Below, piece after piece: positions 6,380 to 13,314 of a DNA stretch of 13,314 bases; the stretch's first letter is position 1; each line of letters opens with the position of its first letter. The notes under the pieces were generated by a model. It was given only the letters and a program-made list of their open reading frames with translations, searched no databases and had not been told where the DNA came from. Origin of the DNA: Coriobacteriales bacterium (GTDB lineage Bacteria; Actinomycetota; Coriobacteriia; Coriobacteriales; QAMH01); NCBI GenBank assembly GCA_024408695.1, contig JAKSUU010000009.1:1-13314 (forward strand). The letters run 5' to 3'. Made by a program: the position numbers and the translations under genes.

Positions 6380-8218
6380 TCGGAAAAAAAATATAAAAAA
6401 AATATTGTTGATAAAGATCAAATAAGAAGTTACAAGTCACTTTTGAATTTAAACTACGCCCCCGATAATGAAATTGAAAGAGTCATTAACCGGCACTCTA
6501 GTTTTTTGATTTTTAGAAACCGATTAATTTCTATTATGTTGCGTGATAGATATGTTCCAAGATTACTTTGTGCTCCAAAGGGTTTTGGAAAAAGCTTTTT
6601 AAGTCTAACGTATGCATCTCGTTTTTTTAGAAAGGAGGAGTACTTATATATTGATGCTAATGACTCTGCTTTTATAAATCAGATTGATAAAATTAAAACA
6701 CCTTTTGATTTTATCAGCAAAGAAATAAAGTTAGTAATATTAGATGATCTTCCAAGTCTCAACGTTGAAAGGTCAAGCAAAATTAATGATTTTATTTCTA
6801 GCTTAGCATTTAAAAATGTTGAGTTAATTGCTAGTTGTTTGCCGTCAAATAGGAATTTTTATGATTTTTCACCCGAGACCATTTTGATAACTGCGAAAGA
6901 TTTACTTTTAGATGATAATGAGTTGGCTTTTATTAACTCTGCAAAAACAGAACAAAATAATACCATTGATTTAGAAGCATGTGATATAAAAATTTCAAGT
7001 CAAGATGTTTATAAAGCACAAAGTCATATACTAAGAGACAATTTTGTAAATAATTCTAGAGACAATCGATTTGAGATGAATAATTTTGTTGACTTGGAAT
7101 CTAGCAATAAAATTCAAAGAATAGGTAATGGTAATTCAAACAATTCAGTAAAATATAATAATTTTGATTGTGCTTCTAATGAAAGTTTTCTGAGTAATGT
7201 ACCAGTTGTAGTATTTTCTAATAATAATTATTCACCTTATGACTGTTTGCGAAATATCTTTACAGAATCTTTAGACCATAATTTTGTGAAAGTATTAATT
7301 AGTATGCTTCTTTTAGGACAAGGCAATTTCAAAGAACTTCAATCATTAGATATAAATATTGATGAAAATTGTTATAGTATGCTTCAGAATTACTATCCAA
7401 TAGTTAAGATTAACTCTTTAGATTATCAATTTAAAAGTGAGCTTTCAAATTTATCTATGCTTAAAAATAGTTTGTTAAATTTTGACATTTCTAAAGCTGT
7501 AAACGAGGGTCAGTTTTCTTTAATTCAAAAATGTATAGCCTTGTTGCTTAAAAAGTCAAATTACACTCGAGCTTATGAATTATTAGAAAATTTTTGCACA
7601 GACGAATATTGCGCTCTTTGGCTTTGCGAGTATGGTTTAGAATTAGTGGATAAAGGTGAACTAGAGTTGGTAAAATCGTTGTTGAATCGTGTTCCCGATA
7701 CTATGCATTTTATGTATCCAGAAATTATAACAATAAAGGCAATATATTCTTTATATACGGGTAAACAGTTTGATGCTATTTTACATTGCAAACAAATATT
7801 GAATACTTATGAACAATTTGAATCGGATACTTATAGCAAGAATTTTGCAGTACTTTTTTCTTTGATGATACTGATAATTTTTAATGAAATAGACAAAGCA
7901 AATACTTATTTAAAAGAGATAGACAAAACAACATTAAATACAAACTTTAATGCGATTTATCTGTTGCTATTAAATCTTGATTCCGTAGCATTTCAATCGT
8001 GTTTTAATGAATTTATTAATATGACTAATGATACTAAAGTTAAAAAGCTATCAAAGTCAAAAATAGATTTACTCGAATCAGCAACTGAGGATTTTGTTGA
8101 AATTAATACAAATAGCTTTACTGATAATGTTATTTTACATATTCTATTTAGTTTAAACATTCCTTCTGTAACAGAAATTTGCATTGCGAATGCAGAAAAG
8201 TTATTGTTATATTTTTAA
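6377..8218 (+). CDS. MalT-like STAND ATPase regulator, N-terminal part before an in-frame stop
   Basis: This 613-residue segment resembles the ATPase half of MalT/LAL-type signal-transduction regulators. The P-loop APKGFGKS (66-73) matches the family's AP-x-G-[FY]-GK-[ST] form, and Walker B is LVILDD (119-124). A sensor-like strand VELIASCLPSN (about 148-158) and ILITAKDLLLDDNE (about 169-182) correspond to the stretch where MalT relatives have a sensor and an L-T-x-x-D-L motif. Residues about 190-285 are an Asn/Ser-rich low-complexity linker. From about 355 the protein is helical with TPR-like pairs, as in the ligand-sensing arm of such regulators. No DNA-binding domain is present before the TAA at 8216-8218. 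The downstream SARP-type coding region continues in exactly the same frame, so this is probably the N-terminal portion of one interrupted gene. The ligand and targets are unknown. Confidence 0.75.
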   Translation: MSEKKYKKNIVDKDQIRSYKSLLNLNYAPDNEIERVINRHSSFLIFRNRLISIMLRDRYVPRLLCAPKGFGKSFLSLTYASRFFRKEEYLYIDANDSAFINQIDKIKTPFDFISKEIKLVILDDLPSLNVERSSKINDFISSLAFKNVELIASCLPSNRNFYDFSPETILITAKDLLLDDNELAFINSAKTEQNNTIDLEACDIKISSQDVYKAQSHILRDNFVNNSRDNRFEMNNFVDLESSNKIQRIGNGNSNNSVKYNNFDCASNESFLSNVPVVVFSNNNYSPYDCLRNIFTESLDHNFVKVLISMLLLGQGNFKELQSLDINIDENCYSMLQNYYPIVKINSLDYQFKSELSNLSMLKNSLLNFDISKAVNEGQFSLIQKCIALLLKKSNYTRAYELLENFCTDEYCALWLCEYGLELVDKGELELVKSLLNRVPDTMHFMYPEIITIKAIYSLYTGKQFDAILHCKQILNTYEQFESDTYSKNFAVLFSLMILIIFNEIDKANTYLKEIDKTTLNTNFNAIYLLLLNLDSVAFQSCFNEFINMTNDTKVKKLSKSKIDLLESATEDFVEINTNSFTDNVILHILFSLNIPSVTEICIANAEKLLLYF

Positions 8219-8326
8219 AGAAAAAAATCTATAAGTCTTACTGAATGTATTCTCATAGAGGACTTATGGAAAGCAGGGTATTTCGAAAGCTTAAATCCTT
8301 TAGCGCTTAAAAAAGAAGCACAGATT
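8216..8326 (+). pseudogene. In-frame TAA and open continuation joining the ATPase and SARP parts
   Basis: After the TAA at 8216-8218 the same reading frame stays open for 36 codons up to the first possible start (TTG at 8327). It reads like protein: RKKSISLTECILIEDLWKAG, then YFESLNPLALKKEAQI, and on into LERCFSAKKRFYAY. The distance from the ATG at 6377 to the TTG at 8327 is 1950 bases, divisible by three. Removing the single stop gives one open frame from 6377 to 9325 encoding 981 residues besides the stop. This points to a nonsense mutation or stop-codon readthrough, not two independent genes. The stop lies between a T5 run and an A7 run, so a sequence or assembly error also needs excluding. 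Confidence 0.65.
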
Positions 8327-9325
8327 TTGGAGCGTTGTTTTTCTGCAAAAAAAAGATTTTACGCTTACATGGGAAAAGAAAACTGCGCAGTTCCTTGGGA
8401 AAGAGGCAAGTCTAAAAAAAGAGTTTCTAAGAAAAGGAAAAACAAAAATGTTGCTGCAGATTCAAATACTATCATTGAATATATTGATGAGCAAAATTTA
8501 GGACTTGAGCAACTTTTTATTCCTGATGTTGAGCTAGAACTTCTTGGAGATTTTCATATAAAAATAAACGGTAAAAATCTTCCTAAAACAAAGTGGGGGC
8601 GAAAACCGAGATTGCTTTTTATTATGCTAGTGCTTGCTCAAGGGCGTGAGCTCACTCGCACTTTTATATGCAAACAATTGTGGCCGAGTTTTGAAAGGCA
8701 ACGGGCTATTGATAATATGTATTCGACATTAACGCAGCTTACTAATTTGCTCGGAAGCAAAGACTATATTGAAAAAAATGGTGAATATATTTCAATTAAA
8801 GCAGAAACTTTTAAATGTGATGTTTTTGATTTTGAAGCGCTTAGTAGAAAGCTTTTAACACAAAATCTATCAGCAAAAGAAATGCTTAAATTGTTTTTAC
8901 GTTTAGATGAACTTTATAAAGGGGATTTCTTAGAAACTGAATATAAAAATGAATATTTTATTAATCAACGCGAAAGGTATCGTAGTATTTACATCGATTC
9001 TATGATTTCGGCATGTTATAAGTCTTTAGAATTAAAGGACAGTGCACTAGCATTGTGGTTTTCTCGTAAGGCTTTAGAAAAAGACTCAAAACGAGAAGAT
9101 GTTTATTATGCTTTGATGTGCGCTCAAATTAGCGCTGGTCAAAGATGCAGTGCGATTAATACATACCATAGATGTTTGGATTTCTTACGGCAAGATTTGG
9201 GTTTGGATCCATCTATGCAAATGCAAAATCTTTACGAACAACTTATTTTGGAAAACCCTAATTTAAAAGTAATTGATGGAGCAGTAAAAGAAAAACTTGT
9301 TGTTAACAATAAATTGTCAGAGTGA
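8327..9325 (+). CDS. SARP-type regulator part: winged helix plus BTAD
   Basis: Counted from the TTG at 8327 (332 residues), a Lys/Arg-rich linker (about 28-41) precedes an OmpR-like winged helix at about 68-160. This contains ELELLGDFHIKINGK, a K-x-x-x-L-[LF]-x-x-L-x-L helix, and a helix pair ending QLWP with the following A-I-D-N-M-Y-S-T-L-T-Q-L recognition-type segment. A bacterial transcriptional activator domain, all helical and TPR-like, follows at about 165-305 and ends DLGLDPSMQMQNLYEQLI, the usual BTAD closing motif. SARP proteins bind direct repeats near -35 boxes and activate transcription. Neither the TTG at 8327 nor the ATG at 8369 has a good ribosome binding site, and the frame is open and protein-like back to the stop at 8216. 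I therefore read it as the C-terminal part of the ATPase gene; independent translation remains possible. Confidence 0.78.
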   Translation: MERCFSAKKRFYAYMGKENCAVPWERGKSKKRVSKKRKNKNVAADSNTIIEYIDEQNLGLEQLFIPDVELELLGDFHIKINGKNLPKTKWGRKPRLLFIMLVLAQGRELTRTFICKQLWPSFERQRAIDNMYSTLTQLTNLLGSKDYIEKNGEYISIKAETFKCDVFDFEALSRKLLTQNLSAKEMLKLFLRLDELYKGDFLETEYKNEYFINQRERYRSIYIDSMISACYKSLELKDSALALWFSRKALEKDSKREDVYYALMCAQISAGQRCSAINTYHRCLDFLRQDLGLDPSMQMQNLYEQLILENPNLKVIDGAVKEKLVVNNKLSE

Positions 9326-9330
9326 CTCAT

Positions 9331-9362
9331 TATTAGTATATAAGGACAAGCTAATACTAATA
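9331..9362. repeat. Inverted repeat upstream of secA, candidate operator
   Basis: TATTAGTAT at 9331-9339 and ATACTAATA at 9354-9362 are perfect reverse complements, nine bases each, around a 14-base centre. The centre contains the putative -35 of the secA promoter. The repeat is not followed by a T-run and is purely AT-rich in the stem except for one G/C pair, so a terminator is unlikely. A dimeric regulator bound here would compete with or contact RNA polymerase. Confidence 0.5.
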
Positions 9363-9371
9363 TGTTAAAAT
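9343..9371 (+). promoter_or_regulatory. Candidate extended -10 promoter for secA
   Basis: AGGACA at 9343-9348 (four of six matches to TTGACA) is followed by a 17-base spacer and TAAAAT at 9366-9371. TG at 9363-9364 plus one base precedes the hexamer, giving an extended -10 (TGTTAAAAT). Transcription would begin about 25-30 bases before the secA ATG, leaving room for the GAAAAGAG ribosome binding site at 9391-9398. Confidence 0.55.
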
Positions 9372-9404
9372 AATCTAAGTTTTTAATACTGAAAAGAGTC
9401 AAAT

Positions 9405-12146
9405 ATGGCTGGTTTTTTATCCAAAATTTTATCTGCTGGTGAAGGCAAAAAAATAACCGAATACCAAAATCAGGTTGGTATTATTAATTACTTAGAGGAA
9501 GAAATATCTGCCTTAAGTGATGAAAAATTGAAGAAAAAAACTGTCGAATTCAGGCAACGATATAGCAATGGTGAAAGCTTAGATGAATTAATGCCAGAAG
9601 CCTTTGCTGTTGTAAGAGAAGCTTCGGTGCGCACACTTGGTCTTAGGCATTTTGATGTTCTACTAATTGGTGGCATTGTGCTTAATAAAGGTCAAATTGC
9701 AGAAATGAAAACTGGTGAGGGTAAAACTCTTGTTTCAACTTTAGCTGGCTATTTAAATGCTATTCCTGGTGAAGGTGTGCATATTGTTACTGTTAATGAT
9801 TATTTAGCTAAGCGCGACAGTGAATGGATGGGGCAAATTTATAATTTTTTAGGTATGAACGTTGGTCTTATTCAAAATGGTCAAAAAACTCCAGAGCGCA
9901 AATTAGCATACGAAGCAGATGTAACATATGGAACAAATGCCGAGTTTGGTTTTGATTATTTACGTGATAATATGGTTTCAAACCCTAATCATCGTGTTCA
10001 ACGTGGACATGCTTTTGCCATAGTCGACGAGGTTGATTCTATTTTTATTGATGAAGCAAGAACACCTCTTATAATTTCTGGTCAGGCCCGCAATGCTGCG
10101 AGCTTATACAAACAGTTTGCTAGTGCTGTAAAACAATTACGCCCAGAAGAAGACTTTACTATGGATGAGGCAAAAAGAACAATTTATGCTACAGAATCTG
10201 GTTTGCAACGCATGGAAAAACTACTGAACATAGAAGATATTTATAGTGATTTATCTGGTCAGCTTTCTAATCACTTGCAGCAGGCATTACGTGCACAATT
10301 TTTATTTAAGCGCGATGTAGATTACGTGATTTCCGATGGGGAAGTAAAGATTGTTGATGAATCTACTGGTCGTATAATGGAAGGTCGTCGCTATAGCGAA
10401 GGTTTGCATCAAGCAATAGAGGCCAAAGAGGGCGTTATGATTCGAGAAGAGAACCAAACCATGGCGACCATTACACTCCAAAATTATTTTAGGCTTTACA
10501 AAAAATTAGCTGGCATGACTGGTACTGCTAAAACTGAAGATTCTGAGTTTAGAGATATTTATCACTTAGAAGTTGAAGTCATTCCTCCAAATAAACCTAT
10601 GATTCGCGAAGATATGCCAGATCTCGTTTATAGGACTGTAGAAGCCAAATTTAATGCTGTTGCCGATGATGTTATTGAACGTATCTCACGTAACCAGCCA
10701 TGTTTAGTTGGTACTGTCTCTGTAGAAAGTTCAGAATATTGCTCTTCTATTTTTAGCAAGCGTGGCATTAAGCATGAGGTTTTAAACGCTAAACATCATG
10801 AGCGTGAAGCTAATATTGTTGCTCAAGCTGGCCGTGCAGGTGCTGTTACAATTGCAACAAACATGGCAGGTCGTGGTACAGATATTTTACTAGGTGGCAA
10901 TCCAGATTATTTATGGAAAGAAATTCTTGCACAAAAAGGTATTGAGCTCGAAGATGCAAGTGATGTTCAAATTGAAGAGGCTAAAAAAGAAGCAAAGACT
11001 ATTTGCGCGCAGGAATCTGTAATTGTAAAACAAGCTGGTGGCACAGAAAGACATGAATCTCGACGTATCGACAACCAGCTTAGAGGTCGTAGTGGGCGTC
11101 AGGGAGATCCAGGTTCCGCTCAATTTTATCTATCATTAGAAGACGACCTTATGCGACTTTTTGGTGGAGATAGAATGGATAAAATTGGTTCTTTGATGGA
11201 AAGAATTGACCAAGACGATAGCATGCCAATTCAGGCAAACATGGTTACCAAGGCCATTGAATCCGCACAACGTCAAGTTGAATCTATGCATGCATCTTCT
11301 CGTAAATATGTTTTGGAATACGATGATGTAATGGATAAACAAAGAAATACTATTTATGAAGAGCGTAATCGTATTTTAGATGGTAAGAGTTATTCTGAAA
11401 AAGTTCCAGAACTTATAGATGATACCGTTACATTTAATGTTGAATATAATTGTCCTAGTAATATGGGCTCAGAGGATTGGGATTTCGAAGAGCTAAATAC
11501 TTGGTATAAGGAACTTACCGGAAAAAGCGATGTAGATTTATCAGATCTAGATCATAGTGACTCTTCTGCAAAAATGCGTGATATGGTTTTAGATTTGGTT
11601 ACTCAAGATTACGAGAACAAAAAGAAAGGCGTACCAGAAGAAGTGTTTACCAATGTAGAAAACCAGGTCATGTTGTCTGTTATCGACCAACGTTGGATGG
11701 CACATTTGTCCGAAATGGATTATCTAAAAACAGGTATTGGTCTTAGAGCAATTGGTCAGCGTGACCCTCTAACCGAATATAAAGAAGAAGCTTATACTGC
11801 TTTTTCCCTTCTTGTTTCTAATATTTATGAAGATTTTTTGCGCACTATGCTTCGTTTAGAAATTAATTTTCAGGCGGCACCTAGTGTTGAAGAGTTTGAA
11901 GATAATGAAGTATTAAGTAGCGCTTCTTATTCGGCGGCGGATGAATCAATTACAAGTTATTCTGTTGGCGGTGCCAATGTAAATCAAGTTCATACAGACA
12001 TGAACGCTGCACATGCTCAGTCGCAAGGCCAGTCAAAAACGGTTGTCAAAGACAAAAATGATCCTTATAAAAATGTTGGAAGAAATGATCCTTGTCCTTG
12101 TGGTAGTGGCAAAAAATTCAAAAAATGTCACGGTGCAAATATGTAA
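9405..12146 (+). CDS. secA: SecA preprotein translocase ATPase
   Basis: SecA is the ATPase motor that pushes unfolded preproteins through the SecYEG channel at the inner face of the cytoplasmic membrane. The 913-residue length is typical. Walker A MKTGEGKT lies at 101-108, the DEAD-box equivalent DEVD at 208-211 inside VDEVDSIFIDEARTPLIISG, the conserved AGMTGTA at 369-375, and MAGRGTDI from 487, with the RGRSGRQGDPG motif VI further on. The C-terminus ends with the zinc-binding SecB/ribosome-contact motif: Cys897, Cys899, Cys908 and His909. A Ser/Ala/Gln-rich linker at about 850-885 joins it to the body. The ATG at 9405 follows GAAAAGAG by six bases. A promoter and inverted repeat lie just upstream, so expression may be separate from the preceding regulator. 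prfB follows after 41 bases. Nothing appears damaged. Confidence 0.98.
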   Translation: MAGFLSKILSAGEGKKITEYQNQVGIINYLEEEISALSDEKLKKKTVEFRQRYSNGESLDELMPEAFAVVREASVRTLGLRHFDVLLIGGIVLNKGQIAEMKTGEGKTLVSTLAGYLNAIPGEGVHIVTVNDYLAKRDSEWMGQIYNFLGMNVGLIQNGQKTPERKLAYEADVTYGTNAEFGFDYLRDNMVSNPNHRVQRGHAFAIVDEVDSIFIDEARTPLIISGQARNAASLYKQFASAVKQLRPEEDFTMDEAKRTIYATESGLQRMEKLLNIEDIYSDLSGQLSNHLQQALRAQFLFKRDVDYVISDGEVKIVDESTGRIMEGRRYSEGLHQAIEAKEGVMIREENQTMATITLQNYFRLYKKLAGMTGTAKTEDSEFRDIYHLEVEVIPPNKPMIREDMPDLVYRTVEAKFNAVADDVIERISRNQPCLVGTVSVESSEYCSSIFSKRGIKHEVLNAKHHEREANIVAQAGRAGAVTIATNMAGRGTDILLGGNPDYLWKEILAQKGIELEDASDVQIEEAKKEAKTICAQESVIVKQAGGTERHESRRIDNQLRGRSGRQGDPGSAQFYLSLEDDLMRLFGGDRMDKIGSLMERIDQDDSMPIQANMVTKAIESAQRQVESMHASSRKYVLEYDDVMDKQRNTIYEERNRILDGKSYSEKVPELIDDTVTFNVEYNCPSNMGSEDWDFEELNTWYKELTGKSDVDLSDLDHSDSSAKMRDMVLDLVTQDYENKKKGVPEEVFTNVENQVMLSVIDQRWMAHLSEMDYLKTGIGLRAIGQRDPLTEYKEEAYTAFSLLVSNIYEDFLRTMLRLEINFQAAPSVEEFEDNEVLSSASYSAADESITSYSVGGANVNQVHTDMNAAHAQSQGQSKTVVKDKNDPYKNVGRNDPCPCGSGKKFKKCHGANM

Positions 12147-12187
12147 ATTATAATGCAAGTTTAAGGCAAAGCAAGCTTTTAAAAATT

Positions 12188-13279
12188 ATGAAAAAAGAAT
12201 ATTTTGATAAGTTTGAAAAGCTCAAAAATAGATATGAAGAGATTGGCAAAAGTAATCAACTTTCTTTAAATCAAGCTGAACTTAAAAATCTTGAAGAGCA
12301 GTCATATAGTCCGAATTTTTGGTCTGATAATGCTAAAGCACAAGCTGTAACATCAAAGATTTCATATCTGAAAAACTATATTAGATCATTTGAAGAAATT
12401 CAAGCCGCTTTTGCTAATTTAAAAGCGGCTTATGAGTTTTTAGATGAAGATGCAAGTTTTGAAAATGATTTTGAAACTCTTTGTATAAAATGCGATGAGC
12501 TAATCGAAGATTTTAGCGTTTTTGCTTATTTGAGTGGGGAATTTGACAATTGCGATTGTGTTATAAGTATAAATCCAGGTGCTGGAGGCAATGAAGCGAA
12601 CGACTGGGTAGAAATGCTTCTTAAGATGCTTATAAATTATGCAAAATCTAAAGACTTTAAAGTAACAATTAACAATGCTCCTGCGGCACAAGTTATTGGT
12701 CTTGAGCATGCAACTTTTACCGTCGAGGGTCCTTTTGCTTATGGGCTTTTTAAAAGTGAAGATGGCGTGCATCGTCTTGTGCGCATCAGTCCAACCGATG
12801 AAAAAAAGCGAAGACATACAACTTTTGCAGCTGTAAATGTTGTTCCTATAATTAAAGATGATGTTGAGCTTGATATAGACCAAAAAGATTTAAAAATTGA
12901 TGTATTTCGTTCAAGTGGACCTGGTGGTCAGGGTGTCAATACAACGGATTCTGCTGTGCGTATAACACATATTCCAACTGGCATTGTTAGCACATGTCAA
13001 GATAGTCGCTCGCAAATCCAAAATAGGCAACACGCAATGGAAATATTAAAATCACGTCTTTATAATTTAATGAAACGCAATCAAGCTCAAAAGCTCAGTG
13101 ATTTAATGGGTGAAAAATTAAATATTGAGTGGGGTAGTCAAATTCGCAATTATGTTTTATATCCATATACGCTTGTGAAAGATCCCCGCACAGGTATTGA
13201 GACTTCAAATGTCGATGCAGTTTTAGCTGGTCAAATCGACGAGTTTGTTCGAGCTTTTTTGATTTCTGGCGAGCAGTAA
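12188..13279 (+). CDS. prfB: Peptide chain release factor 2 (RF2)
   Basis: RF2 recognises UGA and UAA in the ribosomal A site and triggers peptidyl-tRNA hydrolysis. The 363-residue protein has the helical N-terminal domain, the INPGAGGNEANDWVEML core typical of RF2, the stop-recognition region HRLVRISPT ending at residue 203, and the catalytic GGQ at 246-248 in SSGPGGQGVNTTDSAVRITH. Two points stand out. The tripeptide that is usually Ser-Pro-Phe reads Ser-Pro-Thr. The N-terminal coding region is also uninterrupted, so the +1 frameshift that autoregulates RF2 in many bacteria is absent. An upstream in-frame ATG at 12125 would overlap secA and add 21 residues unlike other RF2 starts, so I use 12188, although its ribosome binding site is weak. 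It lies 41 bases after secA and is probably co-transcribed. RF1 is the alternative but lacks support. Confidence 0.95.
   Translation: MKKEYFDKFEKLKNRYEEIGKSNQLSLNQAELKNLEEQSYSPNFWSDNAKAQAVTSKISYLKNYIRSFEEIQAAFANLKAAYEFLDEDASFENDFETLCIKCDELIEDFSVFAYLSGEFDNCDCVISINPGAGGNEANDWVEMLLKMLINYAKSKDFKVTINNAPAAQVIGLEHATFTVEGPFAYGLFKSEDGVHRLVRISPTDEKKRRHTTFAAVNVVPIIKDDVELDIDQKDLKIDVFRSSGPGGQGVNTTDSAVRITHIPTGIVSTCQDSRSQIQNRQHAMEILKSRLYNLMKRNQAQKLSDLMGEKLNIEWGSQIRNYVLYPYTLVKDPRTGIETSNVDAVLAGQIDEFVRAFLISGEQ
12402..12431 (+). repeat. Perfect hairpin inside prfB
   Basis: AAGCCGCTTTT at 12402-12412 and AAAAGCGGCTT at 12421-12431 form an 11-base perfect stem with an 8-base loop, early in prfB (about codons 72-82). 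A run of five T begins six bases downstream (ATGAGTTTTT). The arrangement loosely resembles an intrinsic terminator, but the gap before the T-run weakens it. The arms encode Ala-Ala pairs in a helix (QAAF and KAAY), which could give the symmetry by chance. Confidence 0.5.
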
Positions 13280-13314
13280 ATTTAAGTTTATTTAATCTAT
13301 GTTAGAGTGTACAA
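13280..13314. other. Window edge after prfB
   Basis: Thirty-five AT-rich bases follow the prfB stop. I see no start codon with a ribosome binding site, no hairpin and no convincing promoter before the window ends. Confidence 0.5.

Noticed and set aside
8211..8227. Phase variation by slippage in the T5 and A7 runs flanking the stop at 8216
   Set aside because: A change in one run alone shifts the frame to a nearby stop. Compensating changes in both runs would be needed, so a simple substitution is more economical.
8266..8310. Fourteen-codon open frame beginning ATGGAAAGC with AGAGG just upstream
   Set aside because: It is out of frame with the SARP part, too short to identify, and its ribosome binding site is too close. 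At most it could serve as a re-initiation relay, for which there is no direct evidence.
12125..12187. Upstream in-frame ATG of prfB at 12125, inside the end of secA
   Set aside because: It adds 21 residues unlike other RF2 N-termini and has no ribosome binding site; the ATG at 12188 gives a normal length.
12188..12320. Search for the RF2 programmed +1 frameshift site (CTT TGA C)
   Set aside because: No in-frame UGA or slippery CTTTGA is present; the reading frame is continuous from the start through the GGQ region.

Overview
The window looks like chromosomal DNA from an AT-rich bacterium (about one-third G+C by eye). It is probably an actinomycete relative, and my best guess is a low-GC member of the Coriobacteriia. 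The reasons are the dnaJ-hspR-clpB order, a regulator with a SARP-type (winged helix plus BTAD) C-terminus, and a long TrmB with an unusual active-site motif. The class-level placement is an inference; no rRNA or other diagnostic marker is present.

Layout. Positions 1-3138 hold a plus-strand heat-shock block: the last 44 codons of dnaJ, the MerR-type repressor hspR, and clpB, which overlaps the end of hspR. Positions 3131-5269 hold three genes in alternating orientation. These are a minus-strand protein with a duplicated ribbon-helix-helix-like unit, a divergent plus-strand Cys-rich protein with a possible degenerate receiver-like fold, and minus-strand trmB. Their 3' ends overlap tail to tail. 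A 155-base, very AT-rich divergent region (5270-5424) carries a 42-base imperfect palindrome. Positions 5473-9325 hold a coupled pair: a basic protein with one C-terminal membrane segment, then a large MalT-like STAND ATPase with helical repeats that continues in the same reading frame, past a single TAA, into a SARP-type DNA-binding and BTAD region. Positions 9405-13279 hold secA and prfB, with a candidate promoter and an overlapping inverted repeat in front of secA.

How the parts work together. DnaJ, HspR and ClpB form a chaperone and disaggregase unit in which HspR represses the operon. SecA drives protein export and PrfB terminates translation; these are housekeeping. The accessory interest lies in 3131-9325, a string of regulator-like genes that are low in GC and hard to recognise, placed between two conserved blocks.

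The observation most worth following is the in-frame stop at 8216-8218. It divides what reads as one 981-residue signal-transduction ATPase/SARP regulator, and the downstream half has no convincing start site. Second is the RF2 gene, whose stop-codon recognition motif reads Ser-Pro-Thr where Ser-Pro-Phe is usual. Any link between the two is speculation. I found no tRNA, rRNA, CRISPR array, transposase or convincing intrinsic terminator between genes. No gene-free stretch exceeds about 155 bases.
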